Positions 20,214-32,366 of a stretch of 64,000 bases of DNA are shown here, piece by piece. Origin of the DNA: Staphylococcus sp. M0911 (GTDB taxonomy: Bacteria; Bacillota; Bacilli; Staphylococcales; Staphylococcaceae); assembly GCF_003491325.1 (NCBI RefSeq), contig NZ_CP022881.1, positions 1,612,001-1,676,000 on the forward strand, read 5' to 3'. The notes under the pieces were generated by a model that ran no database searches, was not told where the DNA came from, and saw nothing but the letters and a program-made list of their open reading frames with translations. The position numbers were made by a program, and so were the translations under genes. Each line of letters starts with the position of its first letter. Position 1 is the stretch's first letter.

Positions 20214-21920
20214 ATGGCATATGATGGCCTATTTACAAAAAAGATGGTGACTTCTTTACAAGATTTAGTTACTGGACGAATCCATAAAATCAATCAACCA
20301 GAAAATGACACAATCATCATCGTTGTTCGCCAAAATCGTCAAAATCATCAATTACTTTTATCCATACATCCAAGCTTCTCTAGATTACAATTAACGAATA
20401 AAAAATATGATAATCCATTTGATCCCCCAATGTTTGCACGTGTCTTTCGTAAGCATTTAGAAGGTGGCATTATTAAATCCATTCGTCAAATTGGTAATGA
20501 CCGAAGAGTTGAAATCGATGTACAAAGTAAAGATGAAATCGGTGATACGATACACCGTACAGTTATTTTAGAGATTATGGGCAAACACAGTAACTTGATC
20601 TTAGTAGATGACGAACGAAAAATTCTCGAAGGTTTTAAACATCTTACACCGAATACAAATCAATACCGTACAGTTATGCCTGGATTTAAATATGAAGCTC
20701 CACCTACACAACATAAACTTAACCCTTATGATGTATCAGGTGAAGATGTTTTAAAATATATCGATTTTAATGCAGGTAAAATTGCTAAACAGTTACTTAA
20801 TACATTTGAAGGTTTTAGTCCTCTAATTACAAATGAAATTGTAAGTCGACGTCAGTTCATGACACCTGACACCTTACCAGAAGCATATGATGAAGTGATG
20901 GCTGAAACGCTTGAAGCTCCTACACCTGTATTTCATAAAAATCATCAATCAGGTAAAGAGGATTTCTACTTCATGACATTAAACCAATTTTATGATGATA
21001 AGGTTACCTATGAATCACTCAATGAATTACTTGATCGTTATTATGATGCGAGAGGTGAACGTGAACGTGTCAAACAACGTGCTAACGATTTAGTTCGGTT
21101 CGTTCAACAACAACTTCATAAATATCAAAATAAATTAAGTAAATTGTTACAAGAATACGAAGGTACTAAAGATAAAGATAACTATCAACTCTATGGCGAA
21201 TTAATAACCGCTAATATTTATCGTATAAAACAAGGTGATGAATCTGTAACTGTACTTAATTATTACAATAATGAGGAAATCACTATTCCTTTAAATCCAA
21301 CTAAATCTCCATCAGTGAACGCTCAATATTATTACAGACAGTATAATCGCATGAAGACTCGTGAACATGAGCTCCAGCATCAATTACAATTGACTAAAGA
21401 AAATATTGATTACTTTACAAGTATAGAACAACAACTTGAACATATTACTGTCAATGAAATTGATGATATTCGTGATGAATTAGCAGACCAAGGATTTATG
21501 AAGCAACGTAAAAATGTTAAGAAGAAGAAAAATGCTAAAATCCAATTACAATCGTATATATCATCAGATGGCGACACTATTTTAGTTGGTAAAAACAACA
21601 AACAGAATGATTACCTTACAAATAAAAAAGCACAAAAAAATCATATATGGTTCCATACCAAAGATATACCTGGTTCACACGTAGTCATACTTAACGACTC
21701 ACCGTCAGAGGAAACGATTAAAGAAGCGGCGATGTTAGCCGGATATTTCTCTAAAGCTGGTAACTCTGGACAAATTCCTGTTGATTATACAGAAATTCGC
21801 CATGTGCATAAACCTTCTGGCGCTAAACCTGGATTTGTTACTTATGATAATCAAAAAACATTATATGCTACGCCTGATTACGACCATATACAAAAAATGA
21901 AATCTGACAGTTTAAATTAA
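20214..21920 (+). CDS. rqcH: RqcH, Rqc2/NEMF homologue (NFACT protein; formerly fibronectin-binding-like)
   Basis: RqcH binds obstructed 50S subunits and recruits tRNA-Ala to add C-terminal alanine tails that mark stalled proteins for degradation. The 568-residue protein has the NFACT-N domain (MAYDGLFTKKMV start, ILEIMGKHSNLILVD), HhH and coiled-coil regions (about 270-430), and NFACT-R with WFHTKDIPGSHVVI near the C-terminus. GAAGGTGG precedes the ATG. Its partner RqcP (YlmH) is also in this window. Older annotations call it a fibronectin-binding protein. It is monocistronic, with a terminator 9 bp past the stop. Confidence 0.93.
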   Translation: MAYDGLFTKKMVTSLQDLVTGRIHKINQPENDTIIIVVRQNRQNHQLLLSIHPSFSRLQLTNKKYDNPFDPPMFARVFRKHLEGGIIKSIRQIGNDRRVEIDVQSKDEIGDTIHRTVILEIMGKHSNLILVDDERKILEGFKHLTPNTNQYRTVMPGFKYEAPPTQHKLNPYDVSGEDVLKYIDFNAGKIAKQLLNTFEGFSPLITNEIVSRRQFMTPDTLPEAYDEVMAETLEAPTPVFHKNHQSGKEDFYFMTLNQFYDDKVTYESLNELLDRYYDARGERERVKQRANDLVRFVQQQLHKYQNKLSKLLQEYEGTKDKDNYQLYGELITANIYRIKQGDESVTVLNYYNNEEITIPLNPTKSPSVNAQYYYRQYNRMKTREHELQHQLQLTKENIDYFTSIEQQLEHITVNEIDDIRDELADQGFMKQRKNVKKKKNAKIQLQSYISSDGDTILVGKNNKQNDYLTNKKAQKNHIWFHTKDIPGSHVVILNDSPSEETIKEAAMLAGYFSKAGNSGQIPVDYTEIRHVHKPSGAKPGFVTYDNQKTLYATPDYDHIQKMKSDSLN

Positions 21921-21928
21921 ATAAAGTA

Positions 21929-21976
21929 AAAGCACTGATTATGCATCATTAAATGCTAAAATCAGTGCTTTTTTAT
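21929..21976. terminator. Bidirectional terminator between rqcH and VOC gene
   Basis: AAAAGCACTGATT (21929-21941) pairs with AATCAGTGCTTTT (21961-21973), followed by T residues on the plus strand and A residues on the other side. Sits between convergent genes. Confidence 0.85.
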
Positions 21977-21984
21977 GTTATAGA

Positions 21985-22392
21985 TTAATGTTTTTCTGGT
22001 AAAGCCAATTGGAAACTGACACCAAACTTATCTTGTACCCATGCAAATTCTCTATACGGAGGCATTTCTGTTTTAGGCATCAAAATGGCGCCCTCTTTTT
22101 TCAGACCGCTAAATAATCTTTCCATTTCCATAGGATCTTTAACAGTGACATAAAGTGACATCGCAGGGTTCATAGGTAATTCTTCACCATTGTTCGCATC
22201 AATAGCCATAAAAACTTGGCCATTGAGTGTAAATATTGAATGTTGGACGGTACCTGGTGTGCCTGGTCCATCTTCATCGTATTTAACCATTGTTATAATT
22301 TCACTGTCTTCAAATAAACTTGTATATAAATTGATAGCTTCTTCAGCTTGATCATTAAACATTAAAAATGTTGTTATTTTTGGTATTTCCAT
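21985..22392 (-). CDS. VOC-superfamily protein (PhnB / demethylubiquinone methyltransferase-like glyoxalase fold)
   Basis: A 135-residue protein, MEIPKITTFLMFNDQAEEAINLY onwards, with the FTLNGQVFMAIDA and FGVSFQLALPE segments of the PhnB-like glyoxalase subgroup. These proteins form beta-alpha-beta metal sites, but substrates are mostly unknown. Clear GGGGG-type ribosome-binding site. Isolated between two terminators. Function cannot be stated beyond the fold. Confidence 0.8.
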   Translation of the reverse strand: MEIPKITTFLMFNDQAEEAINLYTSLFEDSEIITMVKYDEDGPGTPGTVQHSIFTLNGQVFMAIDANNGEELPMNPAMSLYVTVKDPMEMERLFSGLKKEGAILMPKTEMPPYREFAWVQDKFGVSFQLALPEKH

Positions 22393-22575
22393 TTTAATCC
22401 CCCTAAAGGTATGTTTATTTTTCTTTAGTATAGTTTAACATGTGTAACGATTATTTTCTGTTATAGACCTTTTAAATCAGTGAATTCATAAAACTTTTTC
22501 AGCATATAAGTTGATAAATTTTGACTTATTATCATGAACAGTTAAAATTAAACTAAGTGAAAAGGAGGCCATAAC

Positions 22576-22659
22576 ATGACACATGTACTTATACCTTTAT
22601 TAATATTAGTAATTGTTCTACTCATTGGATGGCTATTAACTAAAATATTCATTCGTTAA
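22576..22659 (+). CDS. 27-residue hydrophobic peptide gene (new small ORF)
   Basis: A very good ribosome-binding site (AAAAGGAGG, 6 bp spacing) precedes an ATG that opens 27 codons ending in TAA. The peptide begins MTHVLIP and has about 17 consecutive hydrophobic residues followed by a basic end (KIFIR), so it should be a single-pass membrane peptide. A stem-loop follows 9 bp after the stop. It is read opposite to its neighbours. Size and pattern recall type I toxin peptides and small membrane regulators, but no antisense RNA gene could be shown. Function unknown. Confidence 0.6.
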   Translation: MTHVLIPLLILVIVLLIGWLLTKIFIR

Positions 22660-22668
22660 TACAATATA

Positions 22669-22714
22669 GAGCGGTGTCCAATCTTTGTTTAAACACATTG
22701 ACTGTACACCGCTC
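22669..22714. terminator. Stem-loop after the small peptide gene
   Basis: GAGCGGTGT (22669-22677) pairs with ACACCGCTC (22706-22714), loop 28 nt. The following sequence is A/T-rich rather than a clean T-run. It could end the small peptide transcript and, in the other direction, the pyr operon transcript. Confidence 0.5.
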
Positions 22715-22759
22715 AACTATTATTATCACTTATTAACATGTAAATTCTCTAGAGCCTAC

Positions 22760-22984
22760 TTACAACTCGCCTTTAACACGTAGGTTTTGCTTTGCTTTTT
22801 TAAATATATCACTTGAATGCACAAACGCATCTCGGCTCATCTCTTTCTGAAATTGAACCATCGTTGATTCATTAGTCTGAGCATCGGTGTATACATTTTC
22901 ACGATAGTCCTCTTCTCTACTTAAAAATGCATTACAATGTTTTAAGGATGTATACAAATTATTATTATTGTTTTGTTTTTTCAT
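22760..22984 (-). CDS. Hypothetical 74-residue hydrophilic protein
   Basis: Not recognised. The product starts MKKQNNNNNLYTSLKHC and is polar, with charged patches and no membrane segment. The start is chosen because AGGTGGG lies 6 bp before this ATG; an in-frame ATG 6 bp upstream directly abuts that site. It lies 24 bp downstream of pyrE with no terminator between, so it is probably transcribed with the pyr operon. A regulatory or accessory role there is possible but unsupported. Confidence 0.65.
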   Translation of the reverse strand: MKKQNNNNNLYTSLKHCNAFLSREEDYRENVYTDAQTNESTMVQFQKEMSRDAFVHSSDIFKKAKQNLRVKGEL

Positions 22985-23008
22985 GGTCATCCCACCTATG
23001 CTCTTATC

Positions 23009-23620
23009 TTATGATAAGTTATCTCTCCATTCAACTAATGTCTTAATATCATCTTCAGAAATTTCTCCTTGCTCTTTAGCAACGTCAATTAACTCATTAT
23101 AATTACTTAATGTATAGAAAGGTATCTTCGCTTCATTAAATGTTTCATCAGCTTTGGCTAATCCATAAGTAAAGATAGCTACAACACCTAATACATCTGC
23201 ACCACTTTCTTTTAATGCATCTACTGCAGTTATTGAAGAACCGCCAGTTGAAATTAAGTCTTCTATAACTACGACTTTCTTACCTTCACTTTTCGCACCT
23301 TCGATTTGATTTTGCTTACCATGACTTTTACTTTTTGAACGTACATAGTTCATAGGTGATTCCATTTTTTCTGAAATATATGCAGCGTGTGGAATCCCTG
23401 CTGTCGCAGTTCCTGATATCACTTCTACATCTTCGAATTTTTCGTTAATTAATTTGATTAAACCATCTCTAATCGCATTACGTACGAGTGGATAACCTAA
23501 TGTAACACGATTATCACAATAGATAGGTGATTTAATTCCTGAACTCCATGTAAATAAATCATTGGGTGAAAGTGATACTGCCTTAATATCTAATAATGCC
23601 TTTGCAATTTCTTTAGCCAT
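23009..23620 (-). CDS. pyrE: Orotate phosphoribosyltransferase
   Basis: Joins orotate and PRPP to give OMP. The 203-residue protein has the PRPP-binding loop [14 protein letters not shown] and the start [26 protein letters not shown]. Directly adjacent to pyrF. It is the last pyrimidine gene of the operon. Confidence 0.97.
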   Translation of the reverse strand: MAKEIAKALLDIKAVSLSPNDLFTWSSGIKSPIYCDNRVTLGYPLVRNAIRDGLIKLINEKFEDVEVISGTATAGIPHAAYISEKMESPMNYVRSKSKSHGKQNQIEGAKSEGKKVVVIEDLISTGGSSITAVDALKESGADVLGVVAIFTYGLAKADETFNEAKIPFYTLSNYNELIDVAKEQGEISEDDIKTLVEWRDNLS

Positions 23621-24313
23621 TTAACCTAACCAACTTTCTTTAATAATTTGATAACTTTTAACTGGATCATCACTCTGTGTTATAGGTCGTCCAACGACAA
23701 TATGTGTTGAACCTAATTGTTTTGCTTGCTCGGGAGTTGTAATACGCTTTTGGTCGTTTTGAGCGGCACCTTCTGGTCTAATACCTGGTGTAACCTTCAT
23801 AAAATCTTTACCTAGTTGAGCAGTTATTAACTCCGCTTCAAGTGGTGAACATACCACACCATCTAAACCAGCTTGTTGACTTAACTTAGCATAGTTTAAT
23901 ACAGCCTCTTCAATTGTCGTTTGAATGTTTTGTTCTTCGTGTAACTGTGTCTCTGTAGTTGATGTTAACTGAGTCACTGCAATGATTCTGGTATGTTTAT
24001 TATGTTGACGTAATCCTTTAATAGCCGCTTCCATCATTGTCTTACCACCAGCTGCATGCACATTGACTAAATCCACATCTAGCTTCGCTAAACCTTCCAT
24101 GGCTTTACTCACAGTGTTTGGAATATCATGTAATTTTAAATCCAAGAAAATACTATGTCCTCTATCTTTAATAGATTTAATCAGTTCAGGTCCGGTTTGA
24201 TAGAATAATTCCATACCAACTTTAACAAATAATGGTTCATCGAATTGATCTAAAAATGCATTTACTTTATCAGCTGATTCAAAATCTAATGCAATAATTG
24301 GTAATTGTTTCAT
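23621..24313 (-). CDS. pyrF: Orotidine-5'-phosphate decarboxylase
   Basis: Decarboxylates OMP to UMP. The 230-residue TIM barrel shows the catalytic [11 protein letters not shown] motif and the phosphate-binding [17 protein letters not shown] and [14 protein letters not shown]. It follows carB by 107 bp, a gap that holds a stem-loop, and abuts pyrE. Confidence 0.97.
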   Translation of the reverse strand: MKQLPIIALDFESADKVNAFLDQFDEPLFVKVGMELFYQTGPELIKSIKDRGHSIFLDLKLHDIPNTVSKAMEGLAKLDVDLVNVHAAGGKTMMEAAIKGLRQHNKHTRIIAVTQLTSTTETQLHEEQNIQTTIEEAVLNYAKLSQQAGLDGVVCSPLEAELITAQLGKDFMKVTPGIRPEGAAQNDQKRITTPEQAKQLGSTHIVVGRPITQSDDPVKSYQIIKESWLG

Positions 24314-24333
24314 CGTGTAACTCCTTATATTGA

Positions 24334-24375
24334 AAGTTCTTCAACCATAGCTAAAAACTATGAATTGAAGAACTT
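24334..24375 (-). other. Stem-loop in the carB-pyrF gap
   Basis: AAGTTCTTCAA (24334-24344) pairs perfectly with TTGAAGAACTT (24365-24375), with an inner CATAG/CTATG stem. On the minus strand it is not followed by a T-run but by the pyrF ribosome-binding region about 10 nt later. It may be an RNA processing or stability element; a full terminator is unlikely. Confidence 0.5.
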
Positions 24376-24420
24376 ATCTTAAAATAAATGTAGACTTTAG
24401 CTTATTTAATTGAACTTGTT

Positions 24421-27400
24421 TTACATATTTCTCATTGTAAATGTCATACTCTCTATAACATTTGTTAATGCACTTGCAGTATCAAGTGATGTAAGACATG
24501 GGATACCATTTTCTACCGTAGTACGACGAATTTGGAAGCCATCTCTTTCCACTTCTTTACCTTTTGTCATTGTGTTGATCACGATTTGTACATCACCATT
24601 TTGAATACGAGTGAGTAAATCATTTTCACCACCGATTTTGCCTACAACTTCTACTGGAATATCATTTTGATTTAATTTTTCAGCAGTACCTTTAGTGGCT
24701 AAAATCTTATAACCGACTTCATTAAGACGATGCGCAATTTTAACAATTTCTTCTTTATCTTTATCACTTACAGTCATCAATACAGTTCCATGATCTTTAA
24801 CTTCAAATCCACTACCTGTTAACCCTTTGTATAGCGCTTTTTCTAATGTTTGATCTTTACCCATTACTTCACCAGTTGATTTCATCTCAGGTCCTAAAGT
24901 GATATCAACATTTTTCAATTTATTAAAGCTGAATACTGGTGCTTTAACAAATACCCCTTCTGAATACGGTTGAATACCTTCTTTATAACCAAGTGAAGAT
25001 AATTTTGTACCCATAATGGCTTGCATTGCGAGTTGAGCCATTTGAATATCAGTGATTTTACTTAAGAATGGTACAGTACGACTTGAACGAGGGTTTACTT
25101 CTAAAACATAAACACCGTCATGTGCAATCACAAACTGAATGTTAATTAATCCAACGATATTCAAGCCTTTCGCTAGTCGAATCGTATAATCTTCTAATGT
25201 CTCAATTTCTTCTTGAGATAATGTTTGAGGTGGATATACTGCGATAGAATCACCACTATGGACACCTGCACGTTCAATATGTTCCATAATACCTGGAATA
25301 ATTACTGTTTCACCATCTGAGATAGCATCGACTTCGATTTCTTTACCAGTTAAGTATCTATCAACTAACACTGGATGTTCTGGGCTAGCTTTAACTGCTT
25401 GTGTCATATAGTTTTCTAATTCTTTATCATTATCAACAATTTCCATTGCACGACCACCAAGTACATATGAAGGTCTTACAACAACTGGGTAACCAATATT
25501 ACGTGCATTTTCTAATGCTTCTTTTGGTGAAGTCGCAGTTTTACCTTGAGGTTGTGGTACGTCAATTGTATGCAATAACGCTTCAAATTCTTTTCTATCT
25601 TCAGCTCTGTTTAAATCTTCTAAAGATGTTCCTAGAATTTGCACGCCATGTTTAGCTAATTTATCTGCTAAATTAATAGCTGTTTGTCCTCCAAATTGTA
25701 CAACGACACCTTTTGGTTGTTCTAGATTAATGATACTCATCACATCTTCTTCAGTAAGAGGTTCAAAGTATAATTTATCTGAAATAGAGAAGTCAGTTGA
25801 TACTGTTTCTGGGTTATTATTGACAATAATTGCTTCATATCCAGCATTTTGAATTGCCCACACAGCATGTACTGTTGCATAGTCAAATTCAACCCCTTGC
25901 CCTATACGAATAGGACCTGAACCTAAAACTAAAATTTTCTCTTTGTCTGTAACAATGGATTCATTTTCAGTTTCATAGGTACCATAATAATATGGTGTTG
26001 TTGATTCGAATTCAGCCGCACATGTATCTACCATTTTGTATACTGGCGTAATATTGTTGTTAATTCTCAATTGATAGACGTCTTCTTCTGTCATATCAAA
26101 TCGATGAGCAATGACTTTGTCACTGAAACCATAATCTTTAGCATATTTAAGATATTCTAAATCGCCTTGATGTGCTTTTAATTCATGTTCAATATTAATA
26201 ATATTCTGGAATTTATTTAAGAAGAAATAGTCAATTTTAGTCATATTATGAATTTCTTCTAGTGTTGTACCACGACGAATGGCTTCACCGATGAAGAATA
26301 ATCTTTCGTCATCCTGATGACTAATTCTTTCTTTAATGTAATCTAAATCAAAACTTTCTCCATTTGGTAATCCTAAGTGATGCACACCATATTCTAATGA
26401 ACGAATTGCTTTGAGTAATGATTCTTCGTAGGTACGGCCGATTGCCATTACTTCACCTGTTGCTTTCATTTGTGTGCCTAATTCGCGTTCACCTTTTTCA
26501 AATTTATCAAATGGGAAACGTGGAATTTTAGAGATTACATAATCCAATGTCGGTTCAAATGCTGCATATGAAGTACCTGTAATTGGATTTAACATTTCAT
26601 CTAATGTTAATCCAACAGCAATCTTTGCAGCTAGTTTGGCAATTGGATAACCTGTTGCTTTAGATGCTAATGCTGATGAACGAGATACACGTGGATTGAC
26701 TTCAATAATATAGTAATTAAATGAATCTGGATCTAACGCTAACTGAACATTACATCCACCTTCGATGCCTAAAGCTCGAATAACTTTTAATGAAACGTCT
26801 CTTAGCATTTGGTATTCCACGTCTGATAATGTTTGACTTGGTGCAACCACAATGGAATCACCTGTATGGATACCCACTGGGTCAATGTTTTCCATATTAC
26901 ATACTACAATGGCATTATCATTTTTATCACGCATAACTTCATATTCAATTTCTTTAAAACCTGCAATTGATTTTTCAATTAAACATTGTGTAGCTGGACT
27001 ATAATGTAAACCATTTGTTACAACTTCTTTTAAATCATCATCGTTATAGCAAATACCGCCACCTGTACCACCCATTGTAAAGGCTGGTCGAACGATTAAT
27101 GGATAACCCACTTCTTCTTTAAATTTAAAAGCTTGTTCAACTGTATTTACAATATCACTTTCTGGTACAGGAACATCTAAATCATTCATCAATGTTCTAA
27201 ATAGTTCACGGTCTTCAGCTTGTTGAATTGATTCTAATTCAGTTCCCAGTAGTTTCACATTATTAGCAGCTAATACACCACTGTCATGTAACTGAATTGC
27301 CATATTTAAACCTGTTTGACCACCTAAAGTTGGTAACAAAGCATCAGGTTGTTCTTTACGAATGATACGTGCGATAAAATCATGTGTTAAAGGTTCAATA

Positions 27401-27594
27401 TATACTTTATCTGCAATTTCTTTATCAGTCATAATTGTAGCTGGGTTAGAGTTAACCAAGATCACTCTATACCCTTCTTCTTTAAGTGCAAGACAGGCTT
27501 GAGTTCCTGCATAATCAAATTCCGCAGCTTGGCCAATAATAATTGGGCCCGATCCTACTACTAAAATTGTTTGAATATCGTTACGCTTAGGCAT
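24421..27594 (-). CDS. carB: Carbamoyl-phosphate synthase large subunit
   Basis: Makes carbamoyl phosphate from bicarbonate, ammonia and two ATP. The 1057-residue protein has two homologous ATP-grasp halves (each beginning with a SGPI-IGQ-EFDYA motif, near residues 15 and 560), an oligomerisation region between, and the C-terminal MGS-like allosteric domain that binds UMP. Full length. Its start overlaps the carA stop by 8 bp. Confidence 0.98.
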   Translation of the reverse strand: MPKRNDIQTILVVGSGPIIIGQAAEFDYAGTQACLALKEEGYRVILVNSNPATIMTDKEIADKVYIEPLTHDFIARIIRKEQPDALLPTLGGQTGLNMAIQLHDSGVLAANNVKLLGTELESIQQAEDRELFRTLMNDLDVPVPESDIVNTVEQAFKFKEEVGYPLIVRPAFTMGGTGGGICYNDDDLKEVVTNGLHYSPATQCLIEKSIAGFKEIEYEVMRDKNDNAIVVCNMENIDPVGIHTGDSIVVAPSQTLSDVEYQMLRDVSLKVIRALGIEGGCNVQLALDPDSFNYYIIEVNPRVSRSSALASKATGYPIAKLAAKIAVGLTLDEMLNPITGTSYAAFEPTLDYVISKIPRFPFDKFEKGERELGTQMKATGEVMAIGRTYEESLLKAIRSLEYGVHHLGLPNGESFDLDYIKERISHQDDERLFFIGEAIRRGTTLEEIHNMTKIDYFFLNKFQNIINIEHELKAHQGDLEYLKYAKDYGFSDKVIAHRFDMTEEDVYQLRINNNITPVYKMVDTCAAEFESTTPYYYGTYETENESIVTDKEKILVLGSGPIRIGQGVEFDYATVHAVWAIQNAGYEAIIVNNNPETVSTDFSISDKLYFEPLTEEDVMSIINLEQPKGVVVQFGGQTAINLADKLAKHGVQILGTSLEDLNRAEDRKEFEALLHTIDVPQPQGKTATSPKEALENARNIGYPVVVRPSYVLGGRAMEIVDNDKELENYMTQAVKASPEHPVLVDRYLTGKEIEVDAISDGETVIIPGIMEHIERAGVHSGDSIAVYPPQTLSQEEIETLEDYTIRLAKGLNIVGLINIQFVIAHDGVYVLEVNPRSSRTVPFLSKITDIQMAQLAMQAIMGTKLSSLGYKEGIQPYSEGVFVKAPVFSFNKLKNVDITLGPEMKSTGEVMGKDQTLEKALYKGLTGSGFEVKDHGTVLMTVSDKDKEEIVKIAHRLNEVGYKILATKGTAEKLNQNDIPVEVVGKIGGENDLLTRIQNGDVQIVINTMTKGKEVERDGFQIRRTTVENGIPCLTSLDTASALTNVIESMTFTMRNM

Positions 27595-28687
27595 TTACAT
27601 TACGCTCCTTTTCGATGAACTCATTCATCATAGTAATAAACTCGTCAAATAAATAATTAGAATCACTTGGACCTGGTCTTGCTTCTGGATGATACTGAAC
27701 TGAAAAGGCAGGTAACGTTTTATGTCTTAAGCCTTCAACAGTACCATCATTTAATGCAATATGAGTGACTTCTAAGTCTGTATTTTCTAATGAATCTCGG
27801 TCAATTGAATAACCGTGGTTTTGACTTGTAATGTCGACTTTACCTGTTCTTAAGTTTTTAACAGGGTGGTTGGCACCTCTATGTCCAAACTTCATTTTGA
27901 ATGATGTAGCACCTTGAGATAAAGCAAATAATTGGTGGCCTAGGCAAATACCAAAGAATGGAATTTTGCCAAGAATACCGTTAATCATTTTCACAGCAAC
28001 ATCAATTTCTTCTGGATCTCCAGGACCATTAGATAGCATTACACCGTCTGGAGACATTTTGATGATTTCTTCTGCAGATGTGTTATAAGGTACAACAGTC
28101 ACATTACAACCACGCATGTTTAACTCTCGAACGATATTTTGTTTTTTACCAAAGTCGAGTAAGACAACACTTAAATCTGAACCTGTAGAAACATAAGGTG
28201 TTTTTGTAGAAACTGTCGATACTTCATCTCTAGGTAATTCAGTCGTTTTTAAATGTTGGACTAAGCTTTCAATGTCAGCTTTGTTATCTGTGAATCCGGC
28301 TCTTAATACACCGTGTTGACGAATCTTACGGGTAATACTTCTTGTATCTACCCCTGAGATACCTGGTATTTGGTATTGTACTAATACTTCGTGTAAAGTC
28401 TTTTGATTACGAAAATTACTAGGATGTGTACTTGCTTCTTTCACAACAACACCATTCAATGTTGGAGTTAAAGATTCAAAATCATCTCTATTGATACCGT
28501 AATTTCCAATTAATGGGTACGTAAATGTAATAATTTGACCCGTATATGATGGATCCGAAATCGTTTCTTGATAACCTGTCATAGCTGTATTAAATACAAT
28601 TTCGCCAATTGAAAGTTCATCTGAACCTAATTGATACCCTTCATAATAAGAGCCGTCTTCAAATACTAGATAACGTTTTGAAAGCAT
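27587..28687 (-). CDS. carA: Carbamoyl-phosphate synthase small (glutaminase) subunit
   Basis: Hydrolyses glutamine and channels ammonia to CarB. The 366-residue protein has the N-terminal CarA domain ([16 protein letters not shown]) and a class I amidotransferase with Cys in [12 protein letters not shown] and the His-Glu pair in [11 protein letters not shown]. Abuts pyrC upstream (0 bp) and overlaps carB by 8 bp. This is the only carA seen here and belongs to the pyrimidine operon. Confidence 0.98.
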   Translation of the reverse strand: MLSKRYLVFEDGSYYEGYQLGSDELSIGEIVFNTAMTGYQETISDPSYTGQIITFTYPLIGNYGINRDDFESLTPTLNGVVVKEASTHPSNFRNQKTLHEVLVQYQIPGISGVDTRSITRKIRQHGVLRAGFTDNKADIESLVQHLKTTELPRDEVSTVSTKTPYVSTGSDLSVVLLDFGKKQNIVRELNMRGCNVTVVPYNTSAEEIIKMSPDGVMLSNGPGDPEEIDVAVKMINGILGKIPFFGICLGHQLFALSQGATSFKMKFGHRGANHPVKNLRTGKVDITSQNHGYSIDRDSLENTDLEVTHIALNDGTVEGLRHKTLPAFSVQYHPEARPGPSDSNYLFDEFITMMNEFIEKERNVNA

Positions 28688-29965
28688 CTATTTTTCCTCC
28701 TTAAATACTACTTCACCTTTAACCATTGTTAATACCGGATGTCCGAATACTTTTTCACCAATAAATGGTGTGTTGTCAGCTTTAGATAAGAAATCTTCAC
28801 TTTTAATTTCTTTTTCATTTTCTAAATCAATAATTGTGATGTCTGCGTAACTATCTTTATGCAACTTACCATAATTAAGATTAAAGATAGTTGCTGGTTT
28901 AATTGTTAAGTAATCGATTAATTGTTTTAATGACCAATTACCATTTCTAACAAAGTGCGTATATAATAATGGGAATGCAGTTTCACTACCTACAATACCG
29001 AATGGTGCTTTTGTCATTGGTTGTTCTTTTTCTTCTTTCGCATGAGGTGCATGATCAGTTGCGATACAATCAATTGTTCCATCTAATAAACCTTCTAATA
29101 ATGCATCACGATCTTCTGTACTTCTTAATGGTGGATTCATTTTGTAATTTGCATCATCACCTGGCACATCATTTTCAGTTAATAATAAGTGATGAGGTGT
29201 TACTTCTGCAGTTACATGAATGCCTGCTTTTTTAGCGTCACGAATGACACGAACACTTTCTTTAGTAGAAACGTGACATACATGGTAATGACAACCTGTC
29301 GCTTCTGCTAATAGAACGTCTCGGGCAATTTGAACTGATTCACATACATTTGGGATACCTGGAATACCTAATTCCTCACTACGTTTACCTTTGTGCATAG
29401 CACCACCGTATATTAAACTATTATCTTCACAATGTGCTACGATAGGTTTTTTCACTTTTGCAGCTTGTTTCATAGCAGCATACATCATACTTGCTTGTTG
29501 TACACCAACGCCATCATCAGTAAAGGCAAACACACCTTCATCTGCTAAAGCTTGGAAATCTACTAACTCTTTACCTGCTTGTCTAGTTGTAATAGAAGCG
29601 TATGGTAAGACACGAATTTGTGCTGAATCTTTGATTTTTTCTCTTAACGCTCTTATATTTTCCACTGAATCTGGTACTGGTCTTGTATTTGGCATTGGAC
29701 AAATAGTTGTAAAACCACCTCTTGCAGCTGCTTTCGTACCAGTTTCAATTGTTTCTTTATGTTCTCCACCTGGTTCACGTAAATGTACATGAACATCTAC
29801 AAATCCAGGCGCGATTAAATTTCCTTTAGCATCTATAACTTCAATATTTTCAGATGAAGAATCAATTTTACTGCTAATCGTTTTAATTCTTTTACCGTCA
29901 ATAAGAATATCCGTATTTTTTAATTTTCCATTTTTTATAATTTTACCGTTCTTAATTAGTTTCAT
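28688..29965 (-). CDS. pyrC: Dihydroorotase
   Basis: Cyclises carbamoyl-aspartate to dihydroorotate. The 425-residue amidohydrolase has the metal-binding [10 protein letters not shown] near residue 57 and later histidines ([14 protein letters not shown]), plus IATDHAPH. Type I dihydroorotase length. It sits 18 bp after pyrB and is directly followed by carA. Confidence 0.97.
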   Translation of the reverse strand: MKLIKNGKIIKNGKLKNTDILIDGKRIKTISSKIDSSSENIEVIDAKGNLIAPGFVDVHVHLREPGGEHKETIETGTKAAARGGFTTICPMPNTRPVPDSVENIRALREKIKDSAQIRVLPYASITTRQAGKELVDFQALADEGVFAFTDDGVGVQQASMMYAAMKQAAKVKKPIVAHCEDNSLIYGGAMHKGKRSEELGIPGIPNVCESVQIARDVLLAEATGCHYHVCHVSTKESVRVIRDAKKAGIHVTAEVTPHHLLLTENDVPGDDANYKMNPPLRSTEDRDALLEGLLDGTIDCIATDHAPHAKEEKEQPMTKAPFGIVGSETAFPLLYTHFVRNGNWSLKQLIDYLTIKPATIFNLNYGKLHKDSYADITIIDLENEKEIKSEDFLSKADNTPFIGEKVFGHPVLTMVKGEVVFKEEK

Positions 29966-29983
29966 GATTTAAATACCCCTTCC

Positions 29984-30889
<906 letters not shown>

Positions 30890-32182
30890 CTATTTTTTAG
30901 GTAAGATTAAATTTAAGATAATGCCTGATAAAGCTGATAATGCCATTCCTTCAAGTTGTAAGTTAACGCCGATACCTTTTAAATTGATTAATAAATTTCC
31001 TATTCCAATAACTAAGATGACTGATGCAATCACTAAGTTTCTATTGTTAGCAAAATCAACGTTGCTTTCTACAATCATTCTTAAACCACTTGCTGCGATA
31101 ATGCCAAATAATAATATTGACACGCCACCCATAACCGGTGTTGGTATGGAAGAAATAAGTGCTGTAAATTTACCAATGAATGCAAGTACGATTGCGATGA
31201 CTGCAGCACCACCAATGACATAGATACTGTAAATTTTCGTGATCGCTAATACACCAATGTTTTCACCATAAGTTGTACTTGGTGGTCCACCTATAATACT
31301 TGCAACCATTGTGGATACACCGTCACCTATGATTGATTTATCTAAACCTGGATCTTTAAAGAAGTTTTTACCTACAATTTTGTTGATTACCATTTGATGT
31401 CCGATGTGCTCACTGACAGTTACAAATACAACTGGAATCATGACAAGCACTAATCCTAAATGGAAGGAAGGTACATAATCTTTAAATGGTAAGTAAATAT
31501 CCGGGAATGCTAACCATTTTGCTTTTGCAATCGGTGCAAATTTAACCAATCCCATAAAGATAGAGACGATATAACCCACTATGATCCCTATTAATACAGG
31601 AATTAATGATAAGAATCCTTTGAAGAATCCTTGTACAACGATTGTTACAATCAGCGTAATTAATGCAACGACTAAATAGCTTAAGTTATAACCTTTCATG
31701 TCTGCAGAATTTTCATACATTGCCATGTTAACTGCAGTTGGTGCAAGGCTTAATCCAATGACCATAATGACAGGTCCAACTACAACTGGTGGTAATAAGT
31801 GCATCAACCAACCTGTCCCACTAAAACGGATTAAGAAACCAATAATGACGTACATTAAACCACTCATGAAGAGTGCGACTAACATGTCTCCTAAACTATG
31901 TGTACTTAATCCCGTAATGATTGGTGTGATAAATGCAAAGCTAGATCCCAAATATGCTGGAATTTTAGCTTTGGTAATAAGTATGTATAACAAAGTTCCA
32001 ATTCCTGATGCTAATAATGCTGCTGAAATAGGCAGTCCGGTTAAAAATGGTACAAGTACTGTCGATCCAAACATTGCAAATAAGTGTTGCAAGCTTAAAA
32101 ACGCCCACTGTGCTGGCTTTGGTTTGTCTTGTACATCTAATACTGGTTGTACCGTTCTTTCAAACATTTGTTCATTTTCCAT
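30890..32182 (-). CDS. pyrP: Uracil permease (NCS2 family)
   Basis: Membrane symporter for uracil uptake. The 430-residue protein is strongly hydrophobic with about 12-14 membrane segments and carries family segments such as FIWA-equivalent LASGIGTLLYILIT and GGPPSTTYGENIGV, the nucleobase-binding loop of UraA/PyrP. It is preceded by a PyrR-controlled attenuator, so uptake is repressed when uridine nucleotides are abundant. Confidence 0.94.
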   Translation of the reverse strand: MENEQMFERTVQPVLDVQDKPKPAQWAFLSLQHLFAMFGSTVLVPFLTGLPISAALLASGIGTLLYILITKAKIPAYLGSSFAFITPIITGLSTHSLGDMLVALFMSGLMYVIIGFLIRFSGTGWLMHLLPPVVVGPVIMVIGLSLAPTAVNMAMYENSADMKGYNLSYLVVALITLIVTIVVQGFFKGFLSLIPVLIGIIVGYIVSIFMGLVKFAPIAKAKWLAFPDIYLPFKDYVPSFHLGLVLVMIPVVFVTVSEHIGHQMVINKIVGKNFFKDPGLDKSIIGDGVSTMVASIIGGPPSTTYGENIGVLAITKIYSIYVIGGAAVIAIVLAFIGKFTALISSIPTPVMGGVSILLFGIIAASGLRMIVESNVDFANNRNLVIASVILVIGIGNLLINLKGIGVNLQLEGMALSALSGIILNLILPKK

Positions 32183-32202
32183 GGTGATTCATTTCCTTTC
32201 AT

Positions 32203-32352
32203 AAAAAAATCTCTTTACATACAGTTATGCAAAGAGACTAAAGCGAATGATATGAAGTATTTAAGCTATTTAAATACAGTAGTTAACATAATAATTCTAT
32301 TGTAACTACTTTGCTCATATATTCATTTCACCTTTTTCAGTCTCTCGTACTG
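32203..32352 (-). promoter_or_regulatory. PyrR-dependent attenuator in the pyrR-pyrP gap
   Basis: Read on the minus strand, a PyrR-type binding loop CAGTACGAGAGACTG (32338-32352) lies 14 nt after the pyrR stop. A terminator follows: TCTCTTT (32231-32237 region) pairs with AAAGAGA, ending in a seven-T tract (32203-32209). The binding-loop AGAGACT is exactly complementary to AGTCTCT at 32233-32239, so an antiterminator excludes the terminator, and PyrR binding would block it. Architecture is read from sequence; the mechanism is that of Bacillus PyrR. Confidence 0.85.
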
Positions 32353-32366
32353 CTTTAAAAGGGATA

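Noticed and set aside
31698..32204. 168-codon plus-strand frame antisense to pyrP
   Set aside because: Long only because the hydrophobic codons of pyrP avoid stops on the reverse strand; pyrP is certain.
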